From Conus ventricosus (lineage: Eukaryota; Mollusca; Gastropoda; Neogastropoda; Conidae), in assembly GCA_018398815.1 (NCBI GenBank), contig CM031607.1, forward strand, positions 79,488,187 to 79,552,186: a stretch of DNA of 64,000 nucleotides. Direction: 5' to 3'. The notes under the pieces are model-generated. The model saw nothing but the letters and a program-made list of their open reading frames with translations. It did not search any database and was not told the origin of the DNA. This document shows, piece by piece, positions 1-11,610 of the stretch (positions are counted from its first letter, which is position 1; every line of letters starts with the position of its first letter). The translations under genes and the position numbers were made by a program.

Positions 1-120
1 GGTTCAGAGTGGGATGAGACTGGGTAAACAGAATTTACGTTTCAATTGAAAGGATGGCGGGGTCATCTGTTTCTGTTTTTCTTATTTCTTTTTCGTTTTT
101 TTTTTTTTGGTGTGTGTTCA

Positions 121-175
121 CTCCAGCTGTCTCTTTCTTTCTGTCGGTCTGTCTCTGTCTGTCTGTCCTTGTTTT

Positions 176-207
<32 letters not shown>

Positions 208-600
208 GTCTTTGTCTGCCTGTCACTCTCTCTCTCTCAGTTTCTGTCTCTTTTTCCCCATCCTCTCCACCTCTCACACCTGTCTCTCTCCTTCTCTCTG
301 TCACTCTCTCTCACACTTATTCTCTTTCTCTGTCTCTGTCTCTCTGTCTATGTCTGTCTCTGTGTGTCTCTCTGTCTCTGTCTGTCTGTCTGTCTGTCTT
401 TCTCTCTCTCAGTTTCCGTCTCTCTTTCTGCCCACCCCCCATCCTTCTTCTCACACACTGTCTTTTTCGCCTTTCTCTCTGTCACTCTCTCACACATACT
501 TTGTGTGCATGCACATGCGCGCGCATGTGCATGCATGCACACATGTCACCCCACACCAATCATGCATACACTCACACACTCACACAGAGTCTTGTTTTGC
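121..600. repeat. CT/TCTG-rich low-complexity tract ending in CA/CG repeats
   Basis: Long pyrimidine run of CTCT and TCTG words to about 480, then CACA, GCGC and CATG words to about 590. It yields long but meaningless Ser/Leu/Cys-rich ORFs in all frames. Confidence 0.9.
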
Positions 601-965
601 ATTATCTCATAAGGAACTCGGGTGTTACACACATCTTTTTTTTTCGAATACTTGATGAGGACTAAACAGGGAAACGTAAAAAGGTGACCTACTTTTGTTG
701 CTGTGTGGGAGAAAGTCCTCAAATTCTTCAGATTAAGCCTCTATGCTTCTTTTGTTCAAAAAAATTGCATTCCAGCAGTGCCATCTGTAGGATGAAAAGC
801 GTATAACAGCACTTCCCAGCATGTCATATGCTTCCAATATCTTGCCAGGACTGAGACGATGTAAGGAACCCGCTTTGTTTACCATGAAAAAATCCCAACT
901 GGGATAGGAATGTGCATGCATTCACATACGAAATCGCACATGTGCACATGCAGACGGCCGTGCAC

Positions 966-969
966 ACAC

Positions 970-1021
<52 letters not shown>
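966..1021. repeat. (CA)n microsatellite
   Basis: About 28 near-perfect CA units, with a short CA-rich continuation downstream. Confidence 0.95.
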
Positions 1022-1024
<3 letters not shown>

Positions 1025-1387
1025 TCATACATGCACACACACGTTCTTATGTGGCATAACTTGTGAAGACACGATGTTACACACTGTCTTAATTTTGTGT
1101 AGGCTATGATGACATGAAAGTGAAAAATGCATTTACTGATCTAATTTCATTGCTGTATTGAAGAATCATGTTAAAGTCTCAAAATGTGCATTTGAAAAAA
1201 AAAGGAAAGAAAAATCCCATATTCTAAAAGTGCTGCCTCAGGGTTTGAAAAATGTACAATTGGCCTAAGGGATGATTCATTTTCACTTTGTAGTCTTCAC
1301 AGTACATGATACCTTCTATGGACACCATGATTATGTTTACCAGAAATAACTCCATATTAACATTAGGGAACAAGTACAAGCTCTCAT

Positions 1388-1543
1388 GTGCACGCACGCT
1401 CACGCAACACACACACATACACACACACACACGCGAGCATGCACGCATGCATGATGTACATATGCACGCATGCATGTGCGTGCGCGCGCAACACACACAC
1501 ACACACACCACACACACACACAACACACACACACACAAACAAA
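1388..1543. repeat. CA/GCATGCA mixed microsatellite
   Basis: CACACA blocks alternate with ACGCATGCATG and GCGCGC blocks, giving alternating purine-pyrimidine sequence over roughly 150 bp. Confidence 0.85.
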
Positions 1544-2067
1544 GCCAAAAATAAAAAGTGAATGAAAAAATTGACACTATATCATCTTTTGCTCAGTCTC
1601 TTATTCTTGAACATTTTGTGGGCAAACTGTGAATGATGATCACAAAATAAATCAAACACGGCTCACTTTGTACAAACGGTGTAAGAACAACTCGTATGAA
1701 TTATATCCCAGTCAGTAGACAAAACTGATCTGGCTTTGCCATGCATTCATCTAAACTGATGTGACTGTGTATCTCTGCCAGCATCCCTGAGCTCAGACTT
1801 CAGCAGGCATTGTTTAAACAGTATTGTGTGGTCAGACTCCAGAGATGCTGTTACAGTGCGGGTGCTCTGTTTGTAACTCTTTGCTGTGTGTTGTGACATT
1901 CTCCGCTCAGTGTCTGTCCCTTCTTTCAAAACAGAATTCGAAGTAAAAGCCAACCTGTTTGGAAGGCTTCTCAAGTAAACATTTTGAACAATGTAGCTTG
2001 TGTGTGTGTGTGTGTGTGTGTGTGTGGAGTGTGTGTGTTTAAGTACGTGTATTCATGTATGCCCATG

Positions 2068-3640
2068 CAAATTTCAGTGGATGCAATAAAAAAGAAACTT
2101 CAATCTTTAAACCCTAATAAGGCATGTGGTCCGGATGCAATCCCATCGAGAATACTAAAAGAGCTAAACGAGGAAATGGCCTTCCACTTTACATACTCTT
2201 TTCTAAATCTGTTAAAGAATAGTACCTTCAGATTGGAAAACAGCTACAGTCATTCCAGTATTCAAAAAAGGTACAAGAACAGATCCAGGAATTATAGACC
2301 AGTGAGTTTAACATGCATTATATGCAAAATTTTAGAATCATTTATTAGAGAGGCTATTATTAAACATATGACAGAAAAATAAATTATATGCTGAGTGTCA
2401 GCATGGATTTCGTGCAAAAAGATCTTGTGTGACTCAACTTTTAGAAGTGATGGAAGACTTCACAAAGGAGATAGATAAAGGAGAGAATATAGATGTTTTG
2501 TATTTAGACTTTAGAAAAGCATTCGATTCAGTACCACATGAAAGACTTTAAAGAAATTAGAGTCTTATGGAATAATAGGAAATATACTTGGTTGGGTTAG
2601 AGACTTTTTATCAAAAAGAACTCAGAAGGTAAGGATTGGTAGCTCCTTCTCTCATAGTGCTGATGTTATTAGTGGGATACCACAAGGTAGTATTTTGGGA
2701 CCAATATTATTTACGGTGTTTATAAATGATCTCCCTGTAGAATTAAAGAGTACATGCAAAGTCTTTGCAGATGACACAAAAACTGTATAACTCTCCAAAA
2801 TTACATAAGGAATTACAAAAGGATATTGAAACATTAGTACAGTGGTCTGATACTTGGAACCTATATTTTAATGCAGAAAAAATGTAAAGTACTTCATATT
2901 GGTAAAACAAACCCACAAAAGGAGTATATAATGAAAATTGGGGGCAAGGAAATAAAAGTATCTAAATGTGAAGAAGAGAAAGACCTAGGTGTGACTTTTG
3001 ACAAAAACTTATTATTTGACAATCATATTGTAAATAGTATTAATAAAGCTAACAGAATGATTGGAATAATAAAAAGAACCTTTACATTTATGGAAAAGGA
3101 CACTTTTTTGCAATTATATAAGACACTAGTTAGACATGTTCTTGAATATGGCAACACTGTATGGTATCCAATGCTAAAGAGACAATCAGAAGCTCTAGAA
3201 CAGGTACAAGAAGAGCAACCAAAATGATTCATAATATAAAAGATTACTCATATCAGGAAAGATTAAAATATTTGCAACTTCCAACACTTAAGGCATGAAG
3301 AATAAGAGGTGACTTGATTCAGGCATACAAGATATTTAAGAAATTGTGATGTTGAAAAAAGACGCTTTTTTTGTACCCCGCAGAAGAATGTTAAAAGGGA
3401 ACATTTGGGAAGATAAGATTTTTAAAACAATATTCTAGAACGAATTTAAGAAAAATTTCTTTTACAATAGAGAAACCAATTTTTGGAATAAAATAACATT
3501 TAACTCAAAGTGCACCAGTATTAATGTGTTCAAGAACCTCTTAGAAAACTGAATTTTTTAAAAAAAAAATTAGATATGAATTTGATGGATAATAAGTTGA
3601 GCTAGCTATGACTGGACCCGGTTATGAAAAAAAAAAAAAG
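2068..3640 (+). mobile_element. LINE fragment, CR1/jockey-type reverse transcriptase, 5'-truncated and broken
   Basis: Conceptual translation in shifting frames gives the RT blocks of a non-LTR retrotransposon in order: the 'NKACGPDAIPS' entry block (about 2110), 'NYRPVSLT' (2290), 'QHGFRAKRSC' (2400), 'LDFRKAFDSVPHERL' (2508-2550), 'SGIPQGSILGP' (2672), the catalytic 'FADDTK' block (2765), and the thumb region with 'EKDLGV', 'GIIKRTF' and 'LYKTLVRHVLEYGN' (2980-3170). A degenerate 'FKKKLD' tail at about 3560 is typical of the C-terminus in CR1/jockey-like families. No endonuclease or ORF1 is present, so the copy is 5'-truncated; a TG microsatellite lies directly upstream. Stops and frameshifts make it dead. 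Clade assignment is tentative. Confidence 0.85.
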
Positions 3641-4898
3641 GATTTTTAATCGGGAGGGGCGTAAAAAGCCAAAAAGGGCAAAGTTGTATTGATACAACGC
3701 CCTGATCCGATCCTGACCCTGCCCGAAAATTTGGAGTATTGCTGTTTGTGCTTGCCAGATGTATGTACATGGAACTATTTTTTTCTTGTGTGTATTTGTA
3801 TCAACAGGTCAGTGGTGTTGTGTCATGTATGTGAATGTATACATTTATGGAAATGTGTGTTGTGTTTTGGTTGCTGTTCTGTTGTTTTTAGGCGAACTAG
3901 ACACGGAGCTAGTTTAATTGATACCCAGATATCGCCGTTTTTTATTTTCGCTTTTTTAGTATGCAGACATCTGACATTTTGTGAAGGAGGCGATTTTTAA
4001 AAGCAATAGAAAGAAAAGAAAAATGGTTGAAAACCCGCCAACCCCCCTCCCCCCCCCACCCCCCCCCCTCCCCTTTCCCCCTGGGTTTCGTTCCCGATGG
4101 TGCTAGGAATGCTGCGAGTAATTGTCCATCAGTTATGAGTCGAAGCCTCACAAGCCTCCAAACCCGCCTACACCGGTTTCAGCCTTTTGAGGGTCTGCGC
4201 ACTGAACAACAACCAGAACAAAAAGCCCGGGGCCCAAAAATTGATTTTGCAGCCGTGGAGAGACAGACAGAAGACAGGCAAGACAGGACAGATGATGTAC
4301 TGACTTGGTATGAAAAAAGCCCAAAAAAAACCTTTTGGCATATATGAATTGTATCTCAGGGTTTTCCATAGCTGTGAGCTTTTGTCTTGTTTTTGGTGTT
4401 TTTTTTTTGTTCTGTTATTTATTTTTTATTTTTTTTTCTGTTATTTTATTTTGTTTTTGTCTTGTTCTGTTATCTTTTCGTCATTCCTGAGCATGTGCCT
4501 GTTCTTCGTGTAGCTGGGTCTACCAGGTTTGAAAAAAAAAGAAAAAAAAGTAAGGTCAGATTTTTCTCTGATGTTTCCTTTCTTTCAGCACTGCAGTGTC
4601 TTCATTCCCCATTGTCATTAACTGGAGGCTCATTAGAAGGAGAGTGATGCTCTGAAGTCGGAAATGTCAGGAGGACAGGCATCCACAGGTCATGTTTCCT
4701 CCTCCTCCCCCTCCTTTTTACTGTTGCCCACAGGAAAAAGGGGAAAAGAGACTTCCACTTCCAGACTCTGGCTGTTGTAACTATGACATTAACGGTGTTC
4801 TTGAGATGAGTCTTCCAGCATAAAATTGTCATCAACTGTCAAACTCCAGTCTCACAGTCTGTTCAGCCAGCCGAAGGTAAAAAGGAGAGAAAGGGAGT

Positions 4899-4935
<37 letters not shown>
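4899..4935. repeat. poly-G run, 37 bases
   Basis: Uninterrupted run of G directly after a GA-rich stretch. Could be a real G-quadruplex-prone tract or a sequencing/assembly artefact. Confidence 0.85.
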
Positions 4936-4936
<1 letters not shown>

Positions 4937-5065
4937 ACACGGTGTGATTTGGAACTTTCTTCTAAAGAAAGGAAGTTCTGAGATAAAAAAAAAAATTGGT
5001 CAAAAGGGCACTCGGTTATTTAGGTCCTTCTCTAGGAAAGTGTGGTTTGTGAGTGTAACCAAGTC

Positions 5066-5725
5066 AAGTTTCCTGTTTTTATCTCCTGGAGTTTACACTA
5101 ATTAGAACTTTATAGGGGCTGGAATAGCTCAGTGGTAGAGTGCTGGACTTGTAATCTTGGTGATCCTGGGGTTGTGGGTTTGATTCTCTGTGGGGCCGTT
5201 TTGGTACAGGGGGATTTTTCCCTCAGAGTTAACATTGGTTCTGACTCCATTTCCCATACAGTCCTTCGAATAAGACTATAAGGCGAGGTTCCGTGTGTGA
5301 GCGCAGGCATAACATCTTGCTCAAACATAAAATCCCATCACCAACTTTTGGAAGAGAAGGCCAGTTTGGCTGTTGGTATGTATGACACGTTACACATAGC
5401 ATGCACCTTCCTCAAAGTTGGAGTATGGCTGCCTTAATGGCAGGATAAAAAATGGTCATACACACAAAACCCCACTCCCTTTGTTGGGTAGATGGGATTA
5501 ATCCTTGCCTGTCTATACTGAGAGTGTCCACAGGAGTATCAGCCTGAGTACGCAGAAGGAGGACTTTATTTTCTGTTTGTGTCTCTTAGAGTTGACACTA
5601 AAATTAATACAAATAAATTAGAACTTTATTTTCCTGTTAATGTGTCCCTGGAGTTTACATTCATTAGAACTTTAGTATTCCTGTTTTTGTCATGAGTAGT
5701 TTATGCTAATTAGAACTTTACAGAG
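5066..5725 (+). repeat. about 47-bp minisatellite interrupted by a SINE
   Basis: The words 'CTGGAGTTTACACTAATTAG' and 'AACTTTA' occur at 5087-5112 and again in modified form at about 5585-5635, 5650-5675 and 5695-5722. The intervening 5114-5566 is a SINE, so the array was split by insertion. Confidence 0.6.
5114..5566 (+). mobile_element. tRNA-derived SINE (type 3)
   Basis: The head resembles a tRNA gene: an A-box-like 'TAGCTCAGTGGTAGAG' (5129-5144) and a B-box-like 'GGTTTGATTC' (about 5177-5186), then a tRNA-unrelated body. The second half has 'TGTATGACACGTTACACATA' (about 5379) and ends 'GTACGCAGAAGGAGGA', a tail style I associate with molluscan SINEs. It is flanked by 'ACTTTAT' on both sides, a possible target-site duplication, although the surrounding minisatellite also contains that word. 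Confidence 0.75.
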
Positions 5726-6329
5726 ACTTGAAAGGACACGAGGAGAGCATTATGCGTCTGTTTTCAACTGACTGCTCTGTTTCAGATTTGTATGAAGCTT
5801 AAATTGTTTGTGCTGCAGGCTTTTAACACTTGCTCAGCAAACAGAGCACACTGTCATCCTTTTTATCATTAAAATGAACTCAGTCCCTCAGGCATTGACT
5901 CATATACACACATACATCATTCCTCAAACCGGAAGAACAGAAGCGGACAAAGACTGGACGAGACACAGTAGCTTTGTAGCTGACCCAGCTAAACACCTAC
6001 TACATACATTGTAATGGCTATATTCAGCGGCTGTGTGGCCTCCACTGGACCGTGAAACACTGACCACCACCAGAGAGAGCACCGTGCTTGTTGAGGCACG
6101 TCTGTGATGTCTGGGTAGCAGACTTGGGGGCGGACGGGTCATGTCAGGAGACAGTGGTCATTTTTCACAGACATGGTCTCAGGGGTGACAGCGTGGTGGG
6201 TTAAGTGCGTGGGTTGGGTTGGAGGCAGACTGTCCAGTGTGCTGTACAGAGCAGAGAGGGTGGGCATGGCCAGAGGGAATTGCAGTGGAGCATACTCATA
6301 GAAACTCGTTTTGATGTAAACGCTAACAA

Positions 6330-6417
6330 GTACACACATACACACATGCACATACACATGCGCGCATGCATATATATACGTGCACACACACATACACATA
6401 CACACATTGCGCGTATG

Positions 6418-6487
<70 letters not shown>

Positions 6488-6868
6488 TGTATATATACAC
6501 ACACACACACACACACATGCATGCATGCACGCACACAGGCACATGCATGCCCACATGCACACACATGCACATATACGCTCCATAGATAAAAACAGGTGAT
6601 GCTTACAGCAGTATGCATGTGGTTACACACACTCGTACGTGCCATTGGCACATGTACACACAAGCACGCACGCATGCACGCACGCATGCACGCGCATGCA
6701 CGCACGCATGCACACGCACACACACACATGCATTGAGAAACAAGTAGTTAAAATGCATGCACGTATTCATGCATACAATCAATCACCCATCCAAGTAGAT
6801 ACAGACACATTTTTTGGTGGTAAACCTATGCACACACACACAAAAGTACACACACACACACACACACA

Positions 6869-6900
<32 letters not shown>
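6330..6900. repeat. CA/GCATGCA microsatellite cluster
   Basis: CACATACA, CATGCACGCA and pure CA blocks run almost continuously, interrupted by the 67-base C run at 6421-6487 and by unique sequence at about 6585-6625 and 6745-6825. Confidence 0.85.
6421..6487. repeat. poly-C run, 67 bases
   Basis: Uninterrupted C run between CA-rich blocks, among the longest homopolymers in the window. Confidence 0.9.
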
Positions 6901-7119
6901 TCACATCAGTTTGCAGTTGATTACGTCATACACAAAAGGAGGATGGGTCTGGTAGAAAGAGAATAAGGAGTCTTATTTGTATGCATACAAAGGTGTATAT
7001 TTCTGAGATCTATTCTGGGAGTTATATAATGAAACTATTGAAAGGTCGCGGAGATGTTGGCTAGTGAGGCTGACAGAGTGAGAACTGTTGGACTTCTGGT
7101 TCTTCAGCTGTTCTTGTAC

Positions 7120-7213
7120 GACTGTGTGTGTGTGTGTGGTTGGTGTGTGTGTGTGTGTGGTGGTGTATCTGAAGTCAAGTCAACACTATGTTTATTGAAG
7201 GTTGAAGAATCAG

Positions 7214-7272
<59 letters not shown>

Positions 7273-7312
7273 GTCAAGTCAAAATTATGTTTATTGAGGA
7301 TTGAAGAATAAG

Positions 7313-7355
<43 letters not shown>
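7120..7355. repeat. TG microsatellites with a duplicated spacer
   Basis: Three TG tracts are separated by two copies of a spacer 'GAAGTCAAGTCAAxA..TATGTTTATTGA' (about 7170-7215 and 7270-7313), so the TG plus spacer block is itself tandemly repeated with a period near 100 bp. Confidence 0.85.
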
Positions 7356-7356
<1 letters not shown>

Positions 7357-7420
7357 ACGAGCATGTGCACAGGCCTTGTGTGCATACTTGTGAGATGTGT
7401 ACATACAATTATCTAAGAGA

Positions 7421-7830
7421 ATACAGGAGAGGGGAAGGGGGACATTTAAAAGACTCATATATAAGGAGAGGGGAAGGGGGACATTTAAGAGACTCGTATA
7501 TAAGGAGAGGGGAAGGGGGACATTTAAGAGACTCATATATAAGGAGAGGGGAAGGGGGGACAATATTTAAGAGACTCATAAAAAGGAGAAAGGGAGAGGG
7601 GAGGATAATTATTTAAGAGACTCATGAAAACAGGAGAGGTGGAAGGGGGACAATTATTTAAGAGACTCATAAAAACAGGAGAGGGGAAGGGAGATAATTA
7701 TTTAAGAGACTCATTAAAACAGGAGAGGGGAAGGGAGACAATTATCTAAGAGACTTATATATACAGGAGAGGAGATTGGATAATTATCTAAGAAACTCAT
7801 AAAAACAGGAGAGGGAAGGGGGGGGGGGGG
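7421..7830 (+). repeat. minisatellite, 40-50 bp unit, about 9 copies
   Basis: Repeating unit 'AGGAGAGGGGAAGGGGGACA' followed by 'ATTTAAGAGACTCATA' and a variable A/T joint. Early units are nearly identical at about 42 bp; later units lengthen by an 'ATTATTTAAG' variant and an 'AAAACAGG' joint. A G-rich run follows to about 7900. Confidence 0.9.
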
Positions 7831-9060
7831 GGGGGGAAAGAGAGAGAGAGGGGATGGGTTGGAGGGGGGAGGGGAGGGGGAGGACATAGGGAAACACATT
7901 TAGGGGGAAGAGTAGAATAAGTGGGATCGTTGCTGCGAATTCAAATGGCTCTACATCATTATACAGAACATATTTACACCTTTACACAGAGAGAAAGAGA
8001 GTACTAAGTTATGAAGCTTGTGTGCGAGTGTTCTACCCTGAGATGCGTTTCATAGAGGTGAGGTGGGGAGAGTTCTCACTTGCTTGTCTAGCGCTTCATA
8101 GCACAGGACCAGAAATAGTAGCGAGTTGGCTATATTGTTGTGGAGCTTCCTCACAGACAGGAAAAAGTAATGGCCGACAGTTGTAATGCCCTGGGATTGG
8201 TGCACAAAAAGAAGAAAAGTTCTCCGATTGGTTCAGAAAATGATCAAAGCTCTAGCCCTTCAGCAGCAAGAAGAGGTTGAAGATTTATCACTTTGTTCAT
8301 TGAACTGGTCTTGTCAGAACTCTGACCCTTGCACAGGAAGTCGAGAGCTTAAAGAAGGGGTCACATTGTTCATTTGAATTTGTCTTGCATTGAGTTTCTT
8401 GACTTCCCTCGCTTCTTACATACAACCTTACCCGTAGCATAAGCTAGCCATCTTACCAGTTCCTGCATCGTTGAAATTCATCTCTTGGCTGCTGCTGTTC
8501 AAGGCTGTGAGCTTCACCATGCGGCTGTGTCTACAGTGAGCTCTCAGCCTGCATTCATCCGACAGCCTCACCGGCACCTCCCCCTTCCACCCCTCCCGGT
8601 CCTCCTTTGATTTGAATTTTGTGGAGAGAGATGCCCTCACACCCTATGACCCTCACACCCTATGCATCCTTCACATCCCATACCTTAGCCATCCAGCAGT
8701 CTGTGGAGAGCTCTGACCTTACCTTCATGACTGCACCACCCAGTGTTATTCTTTCATCTTGTGTAAATTGTTTCGAGAGGTGCCATATAGGTTGTCCCTG
8801 TGACATGTCCTCTGTGTGGAGAGAGATCAGACTGGCATCATCACACCACACATCGTCCACAGAGAGATAACAGCATTTCCATCACCACACCACACTCATC
8901 TCCTCAGAGAGATACCATGTTTTCATCACCAGGCCACACCCGTCTTGTACAGTGAGTCACCATGTTTACACTACCTGAGCACATTCACCTTTTTACAAGT
9001 GGGATACCACATTTACATCACCGAACCACATGCATCAACCTTGGACGTGTATCATGATCA

Positions 9061-9062
<2 letters not shown>

Positions 9063-9139
<77 letters not shown>

Positions 9140-9199
9140 CACACAAACACACACACACTACCAGTTTCTCTCTCTCGTCTCTCTCCACACACACCACAA

Positions 9200-9245
<46 letters not shown>
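9063..9245. repeat. (CT)n then (CA)n microsatellite
   Basis: About 37 CT units followed by a short mixed block and about 24 CA units. Confidence 0.95.
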
Positions 9246-9247
<2 letters not shown>

Positions 9248-9694
9248 CACATTAACTGCAGACAGCCTTTGACTCCTCATCTGTGCACAGAGCTCCCATC
9301 TTGCATTCATCTCTCCGCCTTATAGCATCACCTGCACATGTGCTGATCGTTACGGCCCTCCAGAAGTCCCCACAGCATTCCTTTAACAACACCATTATGG
9401 GAGGATGGAGAAAGGCAATGGGGAGAAAATAAAAGCAGAAGCGAAAGGACAATAATTGTTGTTGCGTCAGCTTATGGCGAAGTATACTTTGGTTGTAGGT
9501 CGTTGGTCCTGTTTCGACTCCTTTCTCTAGCTGTGTGGTATTAAAAGCTCACTATCACACACACAGTGCACATATGTGGTTGTGTCTGGCTTTCTTTGGA
9601 TAGAATCAAGTTTGATGGATCCAGCCTCCCTTGTTTCCCTTTAGCACCTTTATTAGTTCAAAGCTGGCTGGCTGTAAAATGGCTGCCAAAAGAC

Positions 9695-9842
9695 TAACAC
9701 ACACACCACCCACCACACACACACACTTGCACACACAGTGACACACACAGTGACACACACACACACACACACTTGCACACACAGTGACACAACAACACAC
9801 ACACACACACTTGCACACACACACACACACAGTGACACACAC

Positions 9843-9877
<35 letters not shown>

Positions 9878-9888
9878 GTCACACACAC

Positions 9889-9938
<50 letters not shown>

Positions 9939-10012
9939 GACACCACACACACACACACACACACCCCACACACACACACAAAACACACACACACACACCA
10001 CACACAGTCACA
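9695..10012. repeat. CA microsatellite with repeated 'CACAGTGACA' joints
   Basis: Over 300 bp of CA repeats with interspersed 'TTGCACACACAGTGACAC' words, indicating amplification of a longer unit. Confidence 0.9.
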
Positions 10013-10126
10013 CTTTAGAAAGAAGCTAGAAAAGGGTTGGAACTTTTTGACTTCCCTCAAGAGTTTAGAAAAAAAAAATTAACTACTGTATCCGCAAAAC
10101 ATGAACAGACAAGTCACAAGACAAAA

Positions 10127-10163
10127 CACGACGCGTTTCGACCGCTTAGGTCTTCAGTCAAGG
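10127..10163 (-). repeat. palindromic motif like the tails of Penelope-like elements
   Basis: On the minus strand the sequence reads 'CTGAAGACC', then 'TAAGC', then 'GGTCGAAACGCGTCGTG': a GACC/GGTC stem bounded by CTGAA and GAAAC. Such CTGA..stem..GAAAC motifs occur in Penelope-like elements and related hammerhead-ribozyme repeats. The core CTGANGA of an active hammerhead is not cleanly kept, and no PLE coding region is seen nearby. Confidence 0.35.
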
Positions 10164-10411
10164 TAAACAACTCTCAGGACAGTGAAAATAAAGAACGGGT
10201 AATCACTTATCTCATTGAATTGGGCACAAGATAAGTGTTGAATCACTTTTTTGTTTAAAAAAAAAAGAAGATTTGTTTAGAATTCCGCCTGCAGTTGCCT
10301 CCCTTTGCAGCTACCCACAAAAGGAATCGCCATACACAACCTGAAAGAGAACAACAACAGAGATCAAACAACTGGACAGGTGCTTATGTGTTTCTGTGTG
10401 TTATTTGGCAG

Positions 10412-10567
10412 GAGGCACTTGAAGATCTATGGAGAGTCCTTGCAGCCGGATGTGCCGTACAAGACGCTGCTGTTGTCCACGGGGGACACGACGGCACGGT
10501 GGTCAAGGAGGCGATGGAGAAGTACGGCCTGGAGAAGGAGGATCCGCAGCAGTACTGCCTGGTGGAG
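10412..10567 (+). CDS. AFDN: afadin exon: second Ras-association domain, first part
   Basis: The exon follows 'TATTTGGCAG' and ends before GTCAGT. It reads 'HLKIYGESLQPDVPYKTLL' then 'LSTGDTTA', and, after a one-frame jump, 'VVKEAMEKYGLEKEDPQQYC', matching the start of the afadin RA2 domain, which binds GTP-loaded Rap/Ras. The first base completes a codon from the previous exon and the exon ends on a codon boundary. Between GCA (10494-10496) and GTG (10499-10501) only two bases are present, so one base is missing near 10497. Both halves are well conserved, so a consensus error is more likely than decay. The upstream intron is phase 2. Confidence 0.92.
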
Positions 10568-11036
10568 GTCAGTGGAGGCATTGGGAGGGGGGTGGGGGGT
10601 GGGGGGTGATGGGTAGGGGAAGGAGGCTGGGGGGCACAGCTTCAGACTTTTTGCTGCGTTCACGCCATTAACAAAAGAAATTTGTAAATGATGTATAGTA
10701 CTCTGACTTGACTGGTACATATCACTCGGTGCTCTAACTTGGCTTGCACATGGTATGTATATCACTAAGCCCAAAGTCACGCTGTTGTGACAAGTCGCAG
10801 TCAGCACTGAATACAGAGGTCACAGATACACAATGAGAAATCTTCGGAGGTGAAGTGCACTACTTTGTCTGCTTCCACTGGCTATTGTAGGCCTTTTTAA
10901 AACAAATTTTTTCTTTCTTTCTTTTCTTTTTTGGTTTTGTTTGTTTGTTTTCTTTGCTGTTCCTATCTTCTGTGTCACCTCATTGGCCCGAGAGCATGAG
11001 AGCAGGGCATAACTGGCTACAGAATTTTTTGAGACA

Positions 11037-11395
11037 TTAAAAAAAAAATGCTGATTGATGAGCATAAGGATGATGAAGATGATGCTATGATGAATTTCTG
11101 TTCTGGTCAGAGACTGCATTGTATGCTTACTTTCATTATATATCCCGGTGACAACCAGGCCTGAGAGATATAGACACCTGCAGTGTTGGTCAGGAACACT
11201 CTCAGAGACACAATCCATGAGTGGATGAAACTCACTGTGTATTCCAGTCTTCCAGCTGAGCCCCTAGCAAACTGTACTCTAGGTAGGAGCCAGTCAGGGC
11301 AGAAAAATCCCACAAATAAATGGTTCTGATGAGAATTGAACCCACAACTCCCAGCTGGGAGATGGTGGCACTGAAACTTCTCCACGGTGGCTGGT
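11037..11395 (-). mobile_element. tRNA-derived SINE (type 1), minus strand
   Basis: Reverse complement of the same family as 20645-21020 and 48925-49265. Read on the minus strand it starts at 11395 with 'CCAGCCACCGTGGAG', has a B-box-like 'GGGTTCAATTCTCATCAGA', the body words 'TGGGATTTTTCTGCCCTGAC' and 'GAGTTTCATCCACTCATGGA', and ends in a poly-A-like run (plus-strand T-rich reading of 'aaaaaaaa' at 11040) after an A/T-rich ATCATC section. Old copy with scattered substitutions. Confidence 0.8.
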
Positions 11396-11610
11396 ATCGG
11401 TATTGACTTTACTCTTTTACTAGCAGTGTCATGAACCATCGCAATTGCCCATCCTTCTGAAGGAGAAAAGAGAATTTTTATGTAGTAAGTTGGTTGTAAC
11501 AAAGTTTTTTTTTTTCTTCTCACAAATACACTGCATGAGAGGTAGGTGGAAATGGTCTCATCATTTTCTGAACTGACCTGTCAGTTTCACAAGCTATTGA
11601 TCATTTTCCC

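Larger units (their letters stand above)
1..10411 (+). other. afadin intron upstream of the RA2 exon
   Basis: No afadin exon could be recognised here. The stretch holds CT, CA and TG microsatellites, a LINE fragment (2.07-3.64 kb), a SINE inside a short minisatellite (5.07-5.73 kb), a 67-base C run (6.4 kb), a 40-50 bp minisatellite (7.4-7.8 kb), and a weak tandem repeat with recurring 'gagagagat' and 'catcaccacacc' words at 8.8-9.0 kb. The segments 3.65-4.85 and 7.9-8.6 kb show nothing beyond short chance ORFs. An exon for the RA1-RA2 linker could be missed, because that linker is poorly conserved. Confidence 0.6.

Noticed and set aside
46..665. Overlapping ORFs up to 203 codons rich in Ser, Leu and Cys
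   Set aside because: They are translations of CT/TCTG low-complexity DNA, open in several frames at once, with no domain.
5117..5190. Possible functional tRNA gene
   Set aside because: A and B boxes are present but the acceptor stem does not close and the sequence runs into a SINE body. The same holds for 20650 and 38040.
9653..10082. ORFs of up to 135 codons of alternating Val/Cys or Thr/His
   Set aside because: Pure CA/TG repeat translations; the same applies at 28.8-30.3, 55.0 and 60.6 kb.
10127..10163. Active hammerhead ribozyme
   Set aside because: The strict CTGANGA core followed by a paired stem II is not satisfied on either strand, so only a motif resemblance is reported.
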